Origin: Fen-1231 sp035286465
Lineage (GTDB): Bacteria; Gemmatimonadota; Gemmatimonadetes; Gemmatimonadales; Gemmatimonadaceae
NCBI GenBank assembly: GCA_035286465.1
Contig: DATEDF010000022.1
Location: 62,001 to 126,000, forward strand
DNA length: 64,000 nucleotides
Direction: 5' to 3'
The notes under the pieces are model-generated. The model was not told the origin of the DNA. It made no database searches and saw only the letters and a list, made by a program, of their open reading frames with translations. This document shows positions 25,013 through 32,919 of the stretch, one piece after another; the stretch's first letter is position 1, and each line of letters begins with the position of its first letter. A program made the position numbers and the translations under genes.

Positions 25013-25813
25013 TCACCCGAACCGGCCCGTAACATAGTCTTCCGTCTCCTTCTTCGCCGGGTTCTGGAAGATCCGCTCCGTCCGGTCGAATTCGACGAGC
25101 CGGCCGAGCAGAAAGAAACCGGTGTAGTCGGACACGCGCGCGGCCTGCTGCATGTTGTGCGTCACGATCACGATGGTGCAGCTCTCGGCGAGGCCCAGGA
25201 GCAGCTCCTCGATCTTCGCGGTGGCGATGGGGTCGAGCGCCGAGCACGGCTCGTCGAGGAGGAGCACCTCGGGATCCACCGCGAGCGCCCGCGCGATGCA
25301 GAGCCGCTGCTGCTGCCCGCCCGAGAGGCTGTACGCCGAGTGGTGCAGCTTGTGCTTCACCTCGTCCCAGAGCGCCGCGCGCACCAGGCTCCGCTCCACG
25401 TGCTCGGCGACTTCGGCGCGCGTAAGCCCGCCGTTCACGCGCAAGCCGTACGCGACGTTCTCGAAGATGGACTTGGGGAACGGATTCGACTTCTGGAACA
25501 CCATCCCCACGCGCCGCCGGAGCGACGTGACGTCGAGGTCGAAGATGTCCTCGCCGTCGAGCAGCACTTCCCCCTCGACGCGCGTGTCCTTGACCGTCTC
25601 GCACATCCGGTTGAGCGTGCGCAGGAACGTGGACTTCCCGCACCCCGACGGCCCGATGAACGCGGTGACGTGATTCGTGGGAATGCGGAGCGAGACGCCG
25701 TGGAGCGCCTGCGCCTTGCCGTAGAAGAAGTTGAGCGCCGCGACGCGCACCTTCTCCTCGACGCCCGGACCGAAGAGGCCTTCCGGCACGACCGTCGCCG
25801 GCGCCGCGGTCAA
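25013..25813 (-). CDS. pstB: phosphate ABC transporter ATPase PstB
   Basis: ATP-hydrolysing subunit of the high-affinity phosphate importer. The 266-residue protein has Walker A GPSGCGKST (54-62), the PstB-typical MVFQKSNPFPKSIFENVAYG, the ABC signature SLSGGQQQRLCIARALA and Walker B LLLDEPCSALDP. The start is taken as TTG at 25813, overlapping the pstA stop as TTGA, since the open frame further upstream lies inside pstA. Confidence 0.94.
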   Translation of the reverse strand: MTAAPATVVPEGLFGPGVEEKVRVAALNFFYGKAQALHGVSLRIPTNHVTAFIGPSGCGKSTFLRTLNRMCETVKDTRVEGEVLLDGEDIFDLDVTSLRRRVGMVFQKSNPFPKSIFENVAYGLRVNGGLTRAEVAEHVERSLVRAALWDEVKHKLHHSAYSLSGGQQQRLCIARALAVDPEVLLLDEPCSALDPIATAKIEELLLGLAESCTIVIVTHNMQQAARVSDYTGFFLLGRLVEFDRTERIFQNPAKKETEDYVTGRFG

Positions 25814-26670
25814 CTGCGCCCCCCGCCGGCGACCCTGCGCCGGAGGATCACCCGCGCGCCGAGGTTGATCAGCAGAATGAACAGGAGCAGGACGAACCCC
25901 GCGGCCCACGCCTGCCGGTGCCAGTCGTCGTACGGCGACACCGCGTAGGTGTAGATCATCACGGGCAGCGACGCCGTCGGCTGGTCGAGCCCCGGACTCC
26001 AGAAGCGGTTACTGAAGCTGGTGAAGAGGAGCGGCGCCGTTTCCCCCGCTACGCGCGCGAGGTTCAGCATGATGCCGGTGATGATCCCGTCCTTCGCCGC
26101 CGGTACCACCACGGTCGCCAGCATCCGCCACTTCGGCGTCCCGAGCGCGAGCGCCCCCTCGCGCAGCCCGCTCGGCACCGCACGCAGGAACTCCTCCGTG
26201 CTCCGCACCGCGATCGGGATCATCATGATGCCGAGCGCCACGCCGCCCGCGAGCGTCGAGAAGTGCTTCGCCTTCAGCACGATCAGCGTGTACGCGAAGA
26301 TCCCGATGACGATGGACGGCACGCCGTTGAGGAGATCCGTCGTGTATCGCACGGCGAACGCGAAGCCCCGACTGCCGTACTCGGCGAGATACACGCCGCC
26401 GAGGAACCCCACCGGCACGCCGATGACCGTGGCGAGCGCGAGGATCTTCGCGCTCCCCACGATGGCGTTCGCCATCCCACCGCCCGGCTCCCCGACCGGC
26501 GTCGGCAGCTCGGTGAAGAACGCGAGGTCAATCCTCCGCGCCCCGTTGACGAAGAGATAGAAGAGAATGAAGAGCAGGACGCCGGCGATCGCCACGGTGC
26601 ACGCGCCCGTCGCCCCGAACATCGCGCCGTTCACCACGCGCCGGTACCGGAGTCGCGCCGCGCTCGTCAC
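25810..26670 (-). CDS. pstA: phosphate ABC transporter permease PstA
   Basis: Membrane subunit pairing with PstC. The 286-residue protein has about six helices, the permease loop EEFLRAVPSGLREGALALG with GTPKWRMLATVVVPAA, and AGETAPLLFTSF. GTG at 26670 overlaps the pstC stop as GTGA. The sequence begins with a short basic segment before the first helix, as usual. Confidence 0.93.
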   Translation of the reverse strand: MTSAARLRYRRVVNGAMFGATGACTVAIAGVLLFILFYLFVNGARRIDLAFFTELPTPVGEPGGGMANAIVGSAKILALATVIGVPVGFLGGVYLAEYGSRGFAFAVRYTTDLLNGVPSIVIGIFAYTLIVLKAKHFSTLAGGVALGIMMIPIAVRSTEEFLRAVPSGLREGALALGTPKWRMLATVVVPAAKDGIITGIMLNLARVAGETAPLLFTSFSNRFWSPGLDQPTASLPVMIYTYAVSPYDDWHRQAWAAGFVLLLFILLINLGARVILRRRVAGGGRS

Positions 26671-27659
26671 GCCGGACTCCCGGCGTGGCGCGACGTGCTC
26701 AGCACGAGGAGCCGTGCCACGCCGTTGATGACGATCGTCAGCGCGAAGAGCACGAGGCCGAGCTCGATGAGCGCGTGCACGTAGAGATCCGACGTCGCCT
26801 CGGTGAACTCGTTCGCGATCACCGCGGCGATGGAGTAGCCCGGCGCGAGCAGCGACGCCTTGATCTGCGGCGCGTTGCCCACCACCATCGTCACAGCCAT
26901 CGTCTCGCCCAGCGCGCGCGCGAGCGCGAGGAACACCGACCCCGTGATCCCCCGCCTCGCGTACGGCACCACGACGCGCCACGTCGTCTCCCACTTGGTC
27001 GCGCCCAGCGCGAGTGCGCCCTCCCGCTGCTCCGGCGGCACGGCCAGCAGCACCTGGCGCGACACCGAGACGATGAACGGCAGGATCATCACCGCGAGCA
27101 CGATCCCGGCCGCGAGGAAACTCACGCCGTAGAACGGCCCCTGAAAGAGCGGCGTCCACCCGAGCGCCGCCCGCAGGCCGGGCGCGAGGTGCGCCTTGAT
27201 GAGCGGCATCATCACGAACACGCCGAGGAGCCCGTAGATCACGCTCGGCACGGCCGCGAGCAGCTCGATGCAGAAGGTGAGCGCGTCAGAGAGCTTCGGC
27301 GGCGCCATCTCCGAGAGGAAAATCGCCGCGCCGACGCCCACGGGCACGGCGATGAGGAGCGAGAGGAAGGAGGTCACGACGGTGCCGTAGGCGAAGGGCA
27401 GCGCGCCGAATACGCCCGCGTTCGGGTCCCACGTCTGAGTCACGAGAAAGCGCAGGCCGAACTTCTCGCGCGAAAGCCCGGAGTTCGTCCACAGCTCGAA
27501 GACGAGGAGCGCGGTCACGAGGAGGATCGCGCCCGAGGCGACGGTCACCACGAGTCGCGCGGCCTCGTCGCCGCTCACCAGCCGCTGCGCGAACGCGCGC
27601 GCCCCCCCGCGGGAGGCGCGCGCGTCGCGAGGCGGAGGCCCGGCCGGAGCGCCGCTCAC
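26667..27659 (-). CDS. pstC: phosphate ABC transporter permease PstC
   Basis: Membrane subunit of the phosphate importer. The 330-residue protein has an N-terminal hydrophobic segment, about six helices, and the EAA-type loop PPEQREGALALGATKWETTW followed by GETMAVTMVVGN, matching PstC. GTG at 27659 lies seven bases after the pstS stop. The first 30 residues are proline- and arginine-rich and probably cytoplasmic. Confidence 0.93.
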   Translation of the reverse strand: MSGAPAGPPPRDARASRGGARAFAQRLVSGDEAARLVVTVASGAILLVTALLVFELWTNSGLSREKFGLRFLVTQTWDPNAGVFGALPFAYGTVVTSFLSLLIAVPVGVGAAIFLSEMAPPKLSDALTFCIELLAAVPSVIYGLLGVFVMMPLIKAHLAPGLRAALGWTPLFQGPFYGVSFLAAGIVLAVMILPFIVSVSRQVLLAVPPEQREGALALGATKWETTWRVVVPYARRGITGSVFLALARALGETMAVTMVVGNAPQIKASLLAPGYSIAAVIANEFTEATSDLYVHALIELGLVLFALTIVINGVARLLVLSTSRHAGSPA

Positions 27660-27666
27660 GGGCCCG

Positions 27667-28722
27667 TCATTTCACGCCCGCGATCGCCTTCGCCTCCCTG
27701 GCGATCACCGGTGCGGGGAGCTTCGCGTACGCGAGCGCCTCGACCATCCCCTGGCCGTCCGCGAGCATCCACTTCAGGAAGTCCACGAGCGCCTTGTGCT
27801 TCGCGCGATCCGGGATCGTCGCCGGCACAAGGAGCCAGGTGAAGCTGGAGATGGGATACGACGCCCTTCCCGGCGCGTTCGTGATCGAAACGCGGAAGTC
27901 GTCCGGCATCGTCGCGGCCGCGCCCGCCGCCGCCGCGCTCACGCTCGCGAGGTCGGCGTTCACGAACTCCCCCGCGGCGTTCCGCACCGCGCCGTACGCG
28001 ATCCTGTTCTGCACGGCGTAGATCAGCTCGACGTAGCCGATGGCGCCCTCGGTCTGCTTCACCAGCCCGGCTACCCCCGGGTTCCCGCTCCCGCCCAGCC
28101 CCACCGGCCAGTTCACGGACGTGTTCTTCCCGACTCGCTGCTGCCACGCGGGACTCACCTTCGAGAGGTAGTCCGTCCACACGTACGTCGTGCCGCTTCC
28201 GTCCGAGCGGTGCACCACCACGATGTCGGTCGCGGGCAGCCGCACCCCGGGGTTCGCCCGCGCGATCGCCACGTCGCTCCACTTCGTGATGGTGCCGAGA
28301 AAGATTCCCGCGAGCGCGTCGCCCGTGAAACGCACGCCGGTCGCCACGCCCGGCACGTTGTAAACCGGCACCACCGCGCCAAGCACGGTCGGGAAGTGCA
28401 GGATCGCCGTGCCGCGCTTCGAGCGGAAGTCGGCGAGCTGCGCATCCGTCATCGGCCCGTCCGTGGCGCCGAAATCCACCGTGCCCTCGGTGACCTGGCG
28501 GATCCCGCCGCCCGAGCCGATGGACTGGTAGTTGATCTGCACGTCCGGGTGCCGCTTGTGGTACTCGTCGAACCACTTCGAGTACATCGGATAGGGAAAC
28601 GTGGCGCCGGCCCCGGTGAGCTGGATCTGCGCCGGAAGGACAGCGGGCGCCCACACCACGAGGGCGGCCATCGCGCGAAGCAGGAGTGCGGGAAGCAGGA
28701 GTGCGGGAATCGTCGTGCGCAC
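27667..28722 (-). CDS. pstS: periplasmic phosphate-binding protein PstS
   Basis: Binds phosphate and hands it to PstCA. The 351-residue protein has a signal peptide ending near VLPAQ, then LTGAGATFPYPMYSKWFDEY, YQSIGSGGGIRQ and VHRSDGSGTTYVW, the PstS ligand-binding signatures. GTG at 28722 has GGGAG seven bases upstream. The signal peptide contains a tandem 15-base repeat (28679-28708) that encodes PALLL twice. A probable PHO box lies 37-58 bases upstream of the start. Confidence 0.94.
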   Translation of the reverse strand: MRTTIPALLLPALLLRAMAALVVWAPAVLPAQIQLTGAGATFPYPMYSKWFDEYHKRHPDVQINYQSIGSGGGIRQVTEGTVDFGATDGPMTDAQLADFRSKRGTAILHFPTVLGAVVPVYNVPGVATGVRFTGDALAGIFLGTITKWSDVAIARANPGVRLPATDIVVVHRSDGSGTTYVWTDYLSKVSPAWQQRVGKNTSVNWPVGLGGSGNPGVAGLVKQTEGAIGYVELIYAVQNRIAYGAVRNAAGEFVNADLASVSAAAAGAAATMPDDFRVSITNAPGRASYPISSFTWLLVPATIPDRAKHKALVDFLKWMLADGQGMVEALAYAKLPAPVIAREAKAIAGVK

Positions 28723-28758
28723 GGGAAACTCCCAAAGGTTGCGGGAAAGGTGGGTGGC

Positions 28759-28780
28759 GGATGTAACGGATCCGTCACGG
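28759..28780 (-). promoter_or_regulatory. PHO-box-like operator upstream of pstS
   Basis: On the minus strand two adjacent 11-base units read CCGTGACGGAT and CCGTTACATCC. Known PHO boxes are 11-base direct repeats with a conserved 7-base core; here the core is CCGTKAC. It lies 37 bases before the pstS start codon, a suitable position for activation by PhoB. The same core repeats upstream of the porin gene. Confidence 0.6.
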
Positions 28781-28792
28781 CGGGGGCGCTCG

Positions 28793-28818
28793 GCGCGGCG
28801 AAAGCGGGTGCGCCGCGC
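28793..28818 (-). terminator. hairpin downstream of the porin gene
   Basis: GCGCGGCG (28793-28800) pairs perfectly with CGCCGCGC (28811-28818) around a ten-base loop, between the porin stop (28845) and the pstS operator. It could end porin transcription and insulate pstS. No T-run follows. Confidence 0.4.
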
Positions 28819-28844
28819 TGCCCCTCACGCCGCGCATCCCGCGG

Positions 28845-30038
28845 CTAGAACAACGCCTGCCAGTGCAGGAAGAGGACGTTCGACTCCGGCGTCGTCGAGC
28901 CGCGCTTGCGCGCCTGGTGCTGCACGTCGAGCGAGACCGTCACCCTCGGCGTGGGCTCCCAGAAGAGCGAGTAGGTCGTGAAACGGTTGGCCGGACCCTT
29001 CGTGTCGTCGGGCTTGAACTCGTCGCAGCGAGCGATGATGCCCCAGATGGCGGACCGTGAGTTCACGTCCTTCCAGGCCGCCGGCCGCGCGATCGCGAAC
29101 ACCGACGTCACCTTGCCCGTGACGTCGGTCGTCGTGCGCGGGCTCGTCGCCGTGTTCGTGCCGCCTTCGGCCGTCTCCGTGCGCCGAGCGTAGTCGAGCC
29201 CGAACGCGAGACGCCTGTCCTTGTTGCCGACAAACAGGCCGTACCGGTTCCTCGCGAGCCCGTCGCTTACACCGCCCACCTGCCCCACCCCGCCGTTCTG
29301 GAACTTGCTCGCGGTTTGTCCGGCGTAGGCCCACGGCGAGACGGTGAGCGTGTTGAGCCAGCCGCCCAGCGCCTCGCGGTTTGCGAAGGGCGTGAGCGAC
29401 ACCCGCAGCGCGACGTCCTTGAAGCGGTCCGACTCCGACGCCGTGTAGCCGGGCCCATTGGTGATCGTGCCGTACACCTCGCCCCACCGGTGGGGGAGCG
29501 TCACGGCGACGGCGGCGCCGACGTCGGCGGAGGAGAAGAACCCGTTGCGTTCGATCGCGACCTGGCCGAGGTAGCGCGGCCAGAATCCTTCCTCGTGGTC
29601 AATGACGACGGTGTGGAGCATCCCGAACCGCATGAGCGCGCCGAGTCCCTTCACGCCTGCGAGGTCGTTGGAGACGTTGAGCTGGAGATACGCGTACTTG
29701 AACCGCGCGATCCATCCCTTGTAGTAGCCGTTGGTGGCGGCGTCGCCGTTGTTGAAGATGTCGGCCGTCACGCGAATGCTCGCGCGGTCGCCCGCCGGCA
29801 TCCGGAAGTTCAGGTACACGCGCTCGACGTCGAACTTGCTCCCCGGCTTCCCCCCATTCGCGGCCCTGGTGGCCGAGTCGCTCCGGTACTGGTAGTTGGC
29901 GTAGATCACGCCGCTGAAGTCGAGGGCCGGGGTCCCGACTCGAGCGGTCTCCGGCGACTGGGGCCGGGCCGCGCGGAGTGCGAGGAGCGAGGCGAATGCC
30001 AGCGGCAGTGCGCGACACCAGAGCCGGGACATGATCAT
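28845..30038 (-). CDS. predicted outer-membrane porin, phosphate-regulated
   Basis: A 397-residue exported protein with signal peptide (MIMSRLWCRALPLAFASLLALRAARPQ) and many alternating hydrophobic strands, such as DFSGVIYANYQYR and RVYLNFRMPAGDRASIRVTA, ending with the aromatic terminus WQALF typical of outer-membrane beta-barrels. ATG at 30038 is preceded by AGGAA. It lies between pstS and the PiT gene and has three phased PHO-box units upstream, so a phosphate-uptake porin like OprP/OprO is plausible, although the basic pore arginines of those proteins cannot be assigned by eye. Confidence 0.78.
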   Translation of the reverse strand: MIMSRLWCRALPLAFASLLALRAARPQSPETARVGTPALDFSGVIYANYQYRSDSATRAANGGKPGSKFDVERVYLNFRMPAGDRASIRVTADIFNNGDAATNGYYKGWIARFKYAYLQLNVSNDLAGVKGLGALMRFGMLHTVVIDHEEGFWPRYLGQVAIERNGFFSSADVGAAVAVTLPHRWGEVYGTITNGPGYTASESDRFKDVALRVSLTPFANREALGGWLNTLTVSPWAYAGQTASKFQNGGVGQVGGVSDGLARNRYGLFVGNKDRRLAFGLDYARRTETAEGGTNTATSPRTTTDVTGKVTSVFAIARPAAWKDVNSRSAIWGIIARCDEFKPDDTKGPANRFTTYSLFWEPTPRVTVSLDVQHQARKRGSTTPESNVLFLHWQALF

Positions 30039-30107
30039 CGGTGAGTTCCTGAAGCGAAAGTGAGGCCGACGCGCCGCGTTCCGCGCGTACGCCGAACTTT
30101 CGTCTTG

Positions 30108-30151
30108 CCGTGTCACGGCGGAGCGCGCGCGCCGTAACGGTACGGTAACGA
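30108..30151 (-). promoter_or_regulatory. extended PHO-box-like operator upstream of the porin gene
   Basis: Read on the minus strand in 11-base steps: TCGTTACCGTA (30151-30141), CCGTTACGGCG (30140-30130), a non-matching step, and CCGTGACACGG (30118-30108). Three of four phased units carry the YCGTKAC core also found before pstS. It lies 70-113 bases upstream of the porin start. Confidence 0.6.
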
Positions 30152-30189
30152 CCGAGGGCGAAGAACCGTGCGGCGCCGGCACGTCTCCG

Positions 30190-31227
30190 CTAGAGCGCCA
30201 CGAAGCGCTCCAGCACCAGATACCCGATCGCCGCGATCGTCGCCGCCGCGGGAATCGTGAGCACCCAGGCCCAGATGATCCGCCGCGCGATCCCCCATCG
30301 CACGCCGGAGACGCGGATCGTGGCCCCGACCCCTACGATTGCGCCCGTGATGTTGTGCGTGGTGCTGACGGGGACGCCGAGATGCGACGCAGAGAGGATC
30401 ACGATCGCGCCCGCCGACTCGGCGCAGAATCCGCTGACAGGACGCAGTCGCGTGATGCGCGAGCCCATCGTGTGCACGATGCGCCACCCGCCGAACAGCG
30501 TCCCGAGCGCGATCGCGGCGTGGGCGCTGAGGATCAGCCACATCGGCACGTGGCTCACGCTGTCGAGGTAAAACACCCCCAGCAGGCCCTCACGCCCGGC
30601 AAAGTGCTCCCGCGACGCGTACAGCAGCCCGACGACGATCCCCATCGTCTTCTGCGCGTCGTTGCTGCCGTGCGCCACGGAGAACGCCATGGAGCTGATG
30701 ATCTGTCCCGGCCGGAAGAGCTTGTCCACCCGCCGCGGCGACGCCTTCTGGAACAGGTTGAAGACGAGCACCATCAGCACGAACCCGATGGTCATGCCGA
30801 GGAGCGGAGAGACGACGATTGCCGAAAGCGTCTCGACCCACTTGCGGCCCCACACGAGCGCCGCGAAGCCGCCCCGGGCGAGCGCGGCGCCGGCGAAGCC
30901 GCCGATGAGAGCGTGGGATGACGACGACGGGATGCCGAAGAACCACGTGATGAGGTTCCACGCTATGGCGCCGATCAGCGCCGCGGCGATCACGTTGGGC
31001 GTGACGATCGCCGGGACGACGAAGCCGCTGCTCACGGCCTTCGCGACGGCGGTTCCCACGAGGATGACCGCCGCGAAGTTGCCCAGCGCCGCCCACACCA
31101 CCGCGGCGAACGGGGAGAGTACGCGCGTCCCGACGATCGTCGCGATCGAGTTCGCCGAGTCGTGGAAGCCGTTGATGAAGTCGAACGTGAACGCGATGAG
31201 GACAATCGCGAGGACGTACGTGGTCAC
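30190..31227 (-). CDS. pit: PiT-family low-affinity phosphate transporter
   Basis: Proton- or sodium-coupled phosphate (metal-phosphate) permease. The 345-residue membrane protein has the two PiT signature repeats: FDFINGFHDSANSIATIVGT near the N-terminus and FSVAHGSNDAQKTMGIVVG in the middle, plus TTHNITGAIVGVGA. GTG at 31227 is six bases after the stop of the DUF47 gene, a common PiT partner. Confidence 0.93.
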   Translation of the reverse strand: MTTYVLAIVLIAFTFDFINGFHDSANSIATIVGTRVLSPFAAVVWAALGNFAAVILVGTAVAKAVSSGFVVPAIVTPNVIAAALIGAIAWNLITWFFGIPSSSSHALIGGFAGAALARGGFAALVWGRKWVETLSAIVVSPLLGMTIGFVLMVLVFNLFQKASPRRVDKLFRPGQIISSMAFSVAHGSNDAQKTMGIVVGLLYASREHFAGREGLLGVFYLDSVSHVPMWLILSAHAAIALGTLFGGWRIVHTMGSRITRLRPVSGFCAESAGAIVILSASHLGVPVSTTHNITGAIVGVGATIRVSGVRWGIARRIIWAWVLTIPAAATIAAIGYLVLERFVAL

Positions 31228-31233
31228 GTGGGC

Positions 31234-31845
31234 TCAGCGGTTCTTGATGGCGACGCTCTCGAGCACGTTCAGCACGTCCTCGCACTCGTCAATCGCGTGT
31301 TCGATGTTGTCGTAGAGTTCCTTCCACTTGATCACGTCGAGCGCGTTCGGTGTGCCCTCGAAGAGCGCGCCTACGGCCGACGAATAGATCGCGTCTCCCT
31401 CCTCCTCCAGCAGCTTGATCTCCCGCCCGATGCGCTGCACCTCGTGCGAGTCGCGGAGCGACTTCACCGCCGAGGCGATCATCTCCGTGGCCCGCAGGAG
31501 CACCTGCGTCAGCTCCTTCGCGGGCTCGCGCCGGTCCTTGAGATGGAACATCTGCGCCCGGCGCGCCGTGCCGTCCATCAGGTCCACCACATTGTCGAGG
31601 CGCGTGGCGAGGAGGTGGATGTCCTCCCGGTCGAGCGGCGTCACGAAGCTCCGATCAATGCGGTTCATGATCTCGTGCGTGATCCCGTCCGCCTGGTGCT
31701 CCAGCTCCTTGATCTGGCCCGCGAACTGGTCGAGCCGCGTCGGCTCCGTGAACAGGGCGTTGAGGAGCGTCGACGAGCGCGTCATGCGCGTCGCGAGGCT
31801 CTCGAACAGGTCGAAGAATCCTTCGTCCCGGGGGATCAGACGCAC
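31234..31845 (-). CDS. DUF47 (PhoU-like) regulator of the PiT transporter
   Basis: A 203-residue all-helical protein of the DUF47/PhoU-like family, which commonly precedes pit genes and is needed for or modulates transport. Conserved features seen are FDLFESLA near the start, KELEHQADGITHEIMNRID, PLDREDIHLLATRLDNVVD and LEEEGDAIYSSAV. The GTG start at 31845 is preceded by GGAGG. It is cytoplasmic and has no membrane segment. Confidence 0.9.
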   Translation of the reverse strand: MRLIPRDEGFFDLFESLATRMTRSSTLLNALFTEPTRLDQFAGQIKELEHQADGITHEIMNRIDRSFVTPLDREDIHLLATRLDNVVDLMDGTARRAQMFHLKDRREPAKELTQVLLRATEMIASAVKSLRDSHEVQRIGREIKLLEEEGDAIYSSAVGALFEGTPNALDVIKWKELYDNIEHAIDECEDVLNVLESVAIKNR

Positions 31846-31929
31846 GGGTGCGGGGCCTCCGGCGCCGCTCGCGCCGTCAGTGGGGGAAGTGAAAGCTACC
31901 GCGCGGTGAACGAGCCGCGCAAACGCGCG

Positions 31930-32703
31930 TCAGCCGGTCCGAATGCCCAGCGAGGCGAGCGCGATCCGGCGGCGGGCGAGGAACTCCGGACGCTCGAACC
32001 CCTTGATGAGCAGCACGCCCGCCACGAAGCCGCCGATGTGCGCCCACACCGCCACGCCGCCGGCGATCTCCGGGTTCGGAGAGAGGATATCGGGCAACCC
32101 CGTGAGCAGTTGCATCCCGAACCACCAGAGCAGCACGGCCCACGCCGGGAGCGGGATCACCTTGAAGAAGATGAGGAAGTAGAAGAGCATCCGCACGCGC
32201 ACGCGCGGATAGAGCACCAGGTACGCGCCCATCACGCCGCTGATCGCCCCGGATGCGCCCACGGTGGGCACGGGCGAAGCGGGCTCCACCGCGATGTGCG
32301 CCACCGAGGCCGCGAGCCCGCAGATCAGGTAGAACGCGAGGAACCGCCCGCGTCCCATGCCGTCCTCGATGTTGTTGCCGAACACCCAGAAGAAGAGCGC
32401 GTTGCCGAGCAGGTGCCCCCAGCTGCCGTGGAGAAAGAGCGAGAGCACGGGCGTGAGATAGTTGATCCGTTCCGCGTCCACGATGCAGTCGTACTCGCGT
32501 GCGATCGGCACGCCCGAGCCGAGCGGCGCCAGCTGCGTCAGCTCGCCCGGTACCATCCCGAGATTGCACACGCTGAACGCGAGCGCGCGCTCGTCGAACC
32601 CGGCTCCCTGCACGCCGATCCACACCGTGAACATCCCGATCAGGATGAGCACGGTCATCAGCGGAAAGCGGATGGTGGGGTTTTCGTCAGAGAGCGGGAT
32701 CAT
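31930..32703 (-). CDS. rhomboid-family intramembrane serine protease
   Basis: A 257-residue protein with about six helices. The catalytic pair is Ser151 in GASGAISG and His222 in WAHIGGFVAG; the amino-proximal HGSWGHLLGNALFFWVFG is the conserved rhomboid HxxxN region. A soluble loop with two cysteines (SVCNLG, EYDCIV) precedes it. The substrate is unknown. It is divergent from dnaK. Confidence 0.9.
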   Translation of the reverse strand: MIPLSDENPTIRFPLMTVLILIGMFTVWIGVQGAGFDERALAFSVCNLGMVPGELTQLAPLGSGVPIAREYDCIVDAERINYLTPVLSLFLHGSWGHLLGNALFFWVFGNNIEDGMGRGRFLAFYLICGLAASVAHIAVEPASPVPTVGASGAISGVMGAYLVLYPRVRVRMLFYFLIFFKVIPLPAWAVLLWWFGMQLLTGLPDILSPNPEIAGGVAVWAHIGGFVAGVLLIKGFERPEFLARRRIALASLGIRTG

Positions 32704-32919
32704 CTACGGCGATGCGCGTTGTGAATGCGCCATTTTGTCAGGCACTATCTCCAAGGCCAGCAAAGAGTTTCCGCCAGTCTGGCCGAGCACGGTGGCCCCG
32801 TCCTTGCTCCACCCCCACTATCGTTACACACGCGAAACCGCCGAAGCCGGCGTCCGAAATTGGGCGCGCGACATCGGCGGGATCGGCGCATCCCAAGATA
32901 ACTCCGAGGACCGAACACC
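32704..32919. promoter_or_regulatory. rhomboid/dnaK divergent intergenic region
   Basis: A 216-base gap with lower GC than its surroundings. It must carry the dnaK promoter. No CIRCE operator (TTAGCACTC-N9-GAGTGCTAA) and no clear sigma-32 box were found. CTTGCTCCACCCCCACTATCGTTACAC near 32803-32829 is the most promoter-like stretch, but it fits no consensus well. GAGGA ten bases before the dnaK ATG can serve as its ribosome-binding site. Confidence 0.35.

Noticed and set aside
28679..28708. Assembly artefact in pstS
   Set aside because: The tandem copies keep the frame and give a normal signal peptide, so a natural duplication is simpler.
31162..32724. Plus-strand 520-codon frame opposite DUF47 and rhomboid genes
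   Set aside because: It spans two clear minus-strand genes and has no domain resemblance.
32704..32919. CIRCE or HAIR heat-shock operator before dnaK
   Set aside because: Neither TTAGCACTC-N9-GAGTGCTAA nor CTTGAGT-N7-ACTCAAG is present; GGCACTATC is only a partial resemblance.
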